From positions 124,001 to 188,000 of the forward strand of contig NZ_FNNP01000005.1 of assembly GCF_900106805.1 (NCBI RefSeq): 64,000 bases of DNA. The letters run 5' to 3'. Below the pieces are notes generated by a model, which saw nothing but the letters and a program-made list of their open reading frames with translations, did no database searches and was not told where the DNA came from. Source of the stretch: Ruegeria halocynthiae. Lineage in GTDB: Bacteria; Pseudomonadota; Alphaproteobacteria; Rhodobacterales; Rhodobacteraceae. The position numbers and the translations under genes were made by a program. How positions within the stretch are numbered: the stretch's first letter is position 1; the number at the start of each line of letters is the position of its first letter. Positions 63,675-64,000 of this stretch are shown here, in pieces.

Positions 63675-64000
63675 TCAGCTTTCGACGAATTTATCCGCCA
63701 GATCAGGCAGATAGGCCTCGATTGCCGCGGTCGCTATGACATGCCGGGTACCAGCCTCGGAATCTCGGACATCCAACCCCCCTTTGATTGCCCGGACCGA
63801 GGCGCGCCCCCTTGGAAGATCCGAGGCGACAAGATCACAATCGACTGCTTCGGGCTGCTGCACCCCAATCGTGACCTGAACGCGCATTTCCTCGTGGCTG
63901 ATGTTCAGTTTGGAGAACAAGGTGATCGATGAATGGTGCAGTGCGTCCTGAACGGCGCGGCGCGCGGCTTTGGTGTAATCCTGACCATACAGGTCGTTCC
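63675..64000 (-). CDS. Lin0512-like conserved protein, partial (N-terminus beyond right edge)
   Basis: The minus-strand frame is open from the stop at 63675 to the window edge and gives at least 107 residues starting NDLYGQDYTKAARRAVQDAL. It continues through MRVQVTIGVQQPEAVDCDLV and ends DKFVES. The GQDxTKAAxRAVxDA opening and the alternating strand/helix pattern recall the Lin0512 family of unknown function. An internal ATG near 63887 could make a shorter protein, but the upstream part is clearly coding in character. Confidence 0.7.
   Translation of the reverse strand, partial: NDLYGQDYTKAARRAVQDALHHSSITLFSKLNISHEEMRVQVTIGVQQPEAVDCDLVASDLPRGRASVRAIKGGLDVRDSEAGTRHVIATAAIEAYLPDLADKFVES

Overview
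The window is chromosomal DNA from an alphaproteobacterium, most likely a member of the Roseobacter group (Rhodobacteraceae). The evidence is the style of the housekeeping proteins, the dense ATGA-overlapped operons, and the gene order around the replication origin: parB-parA-rsmG-mnmG-mnmE-rho-hemJ on one side of an A+T-rich gap and maf-aroE-coaE-dnaQ-secB on the other. That gap (26.34-26.72 kb) holds a perfect DnaA box and is the probable oriC. Two perfect 16-bp parS sites lie inside rsmG and mnmG. No rRNA, tRNA, CRISPR array, insertion sequence or integrase was seen.

Layout. 0-18.9 kb is core metabolism and maintenance: a phosphatase-type response regulator (cut by the left edge) with a divergent HPt protein, ilvA, argG, a DUF898/M48 protease pair, an SCP2-like protein, exported msrA, maeB-sugar kinase, mutS, grpE-hrcA and rph-rdgB-hemW-DUF454. 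18.9-32.9 kb is the origin region, ending in fxsA, a Tim44-like protein, mltA and an Smr protein. 58.6-64 kb returns to core-type genes: a lipoprotein hydrolase, hslU, an MFS transporter, hslV, a DUF1127 protein and a Lin0512-like protein cut by the right edge.

33.0-58.6 kb is an accessory catabolic block sitting close to the origin, with two modules. Module 1 (33.0-46.0 kb) is an IclR-controlled, non-phosphorylating sugar pathway with a CUT1-type ABC importer. It encodes an aldose dehydrogenase, lactonase, enolase-superfamily dehydratase, mutarotase, 2-keto-3-deoxy-sugar-acid dehydrogenase and diketo-acid hydrolase, which fits L-fucose to pyruvate plus lactate. A second FAH-fold enzyme and a 2-oxoglutarate semialdehyde dehydrogenase could give a parallel route for the matching pentose, D-arabinose, to 2-oxoglutarate.

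Module 2 (46.0-58.6 kb) combines a cytosolic formylglycine hydrolase resembling phosphonate monoester hydrolases, an IMPase-family phosphatase, a Na/Pi transporter, a 46-residue small ORF, an EamA permease, a DeoR regulator with a basic tail, and a complete Dpp/Opp-type importer. A DNA element upstream of the hydrolase recurs just upstream of the DeoR gene, which suggests that the module is one regulon. My working hypothesis is import and two-step hydrolysis of an organophosphate diester (or a sulfate ester), with phosphate disposal. It is an inference, and the most novel feature of the window.
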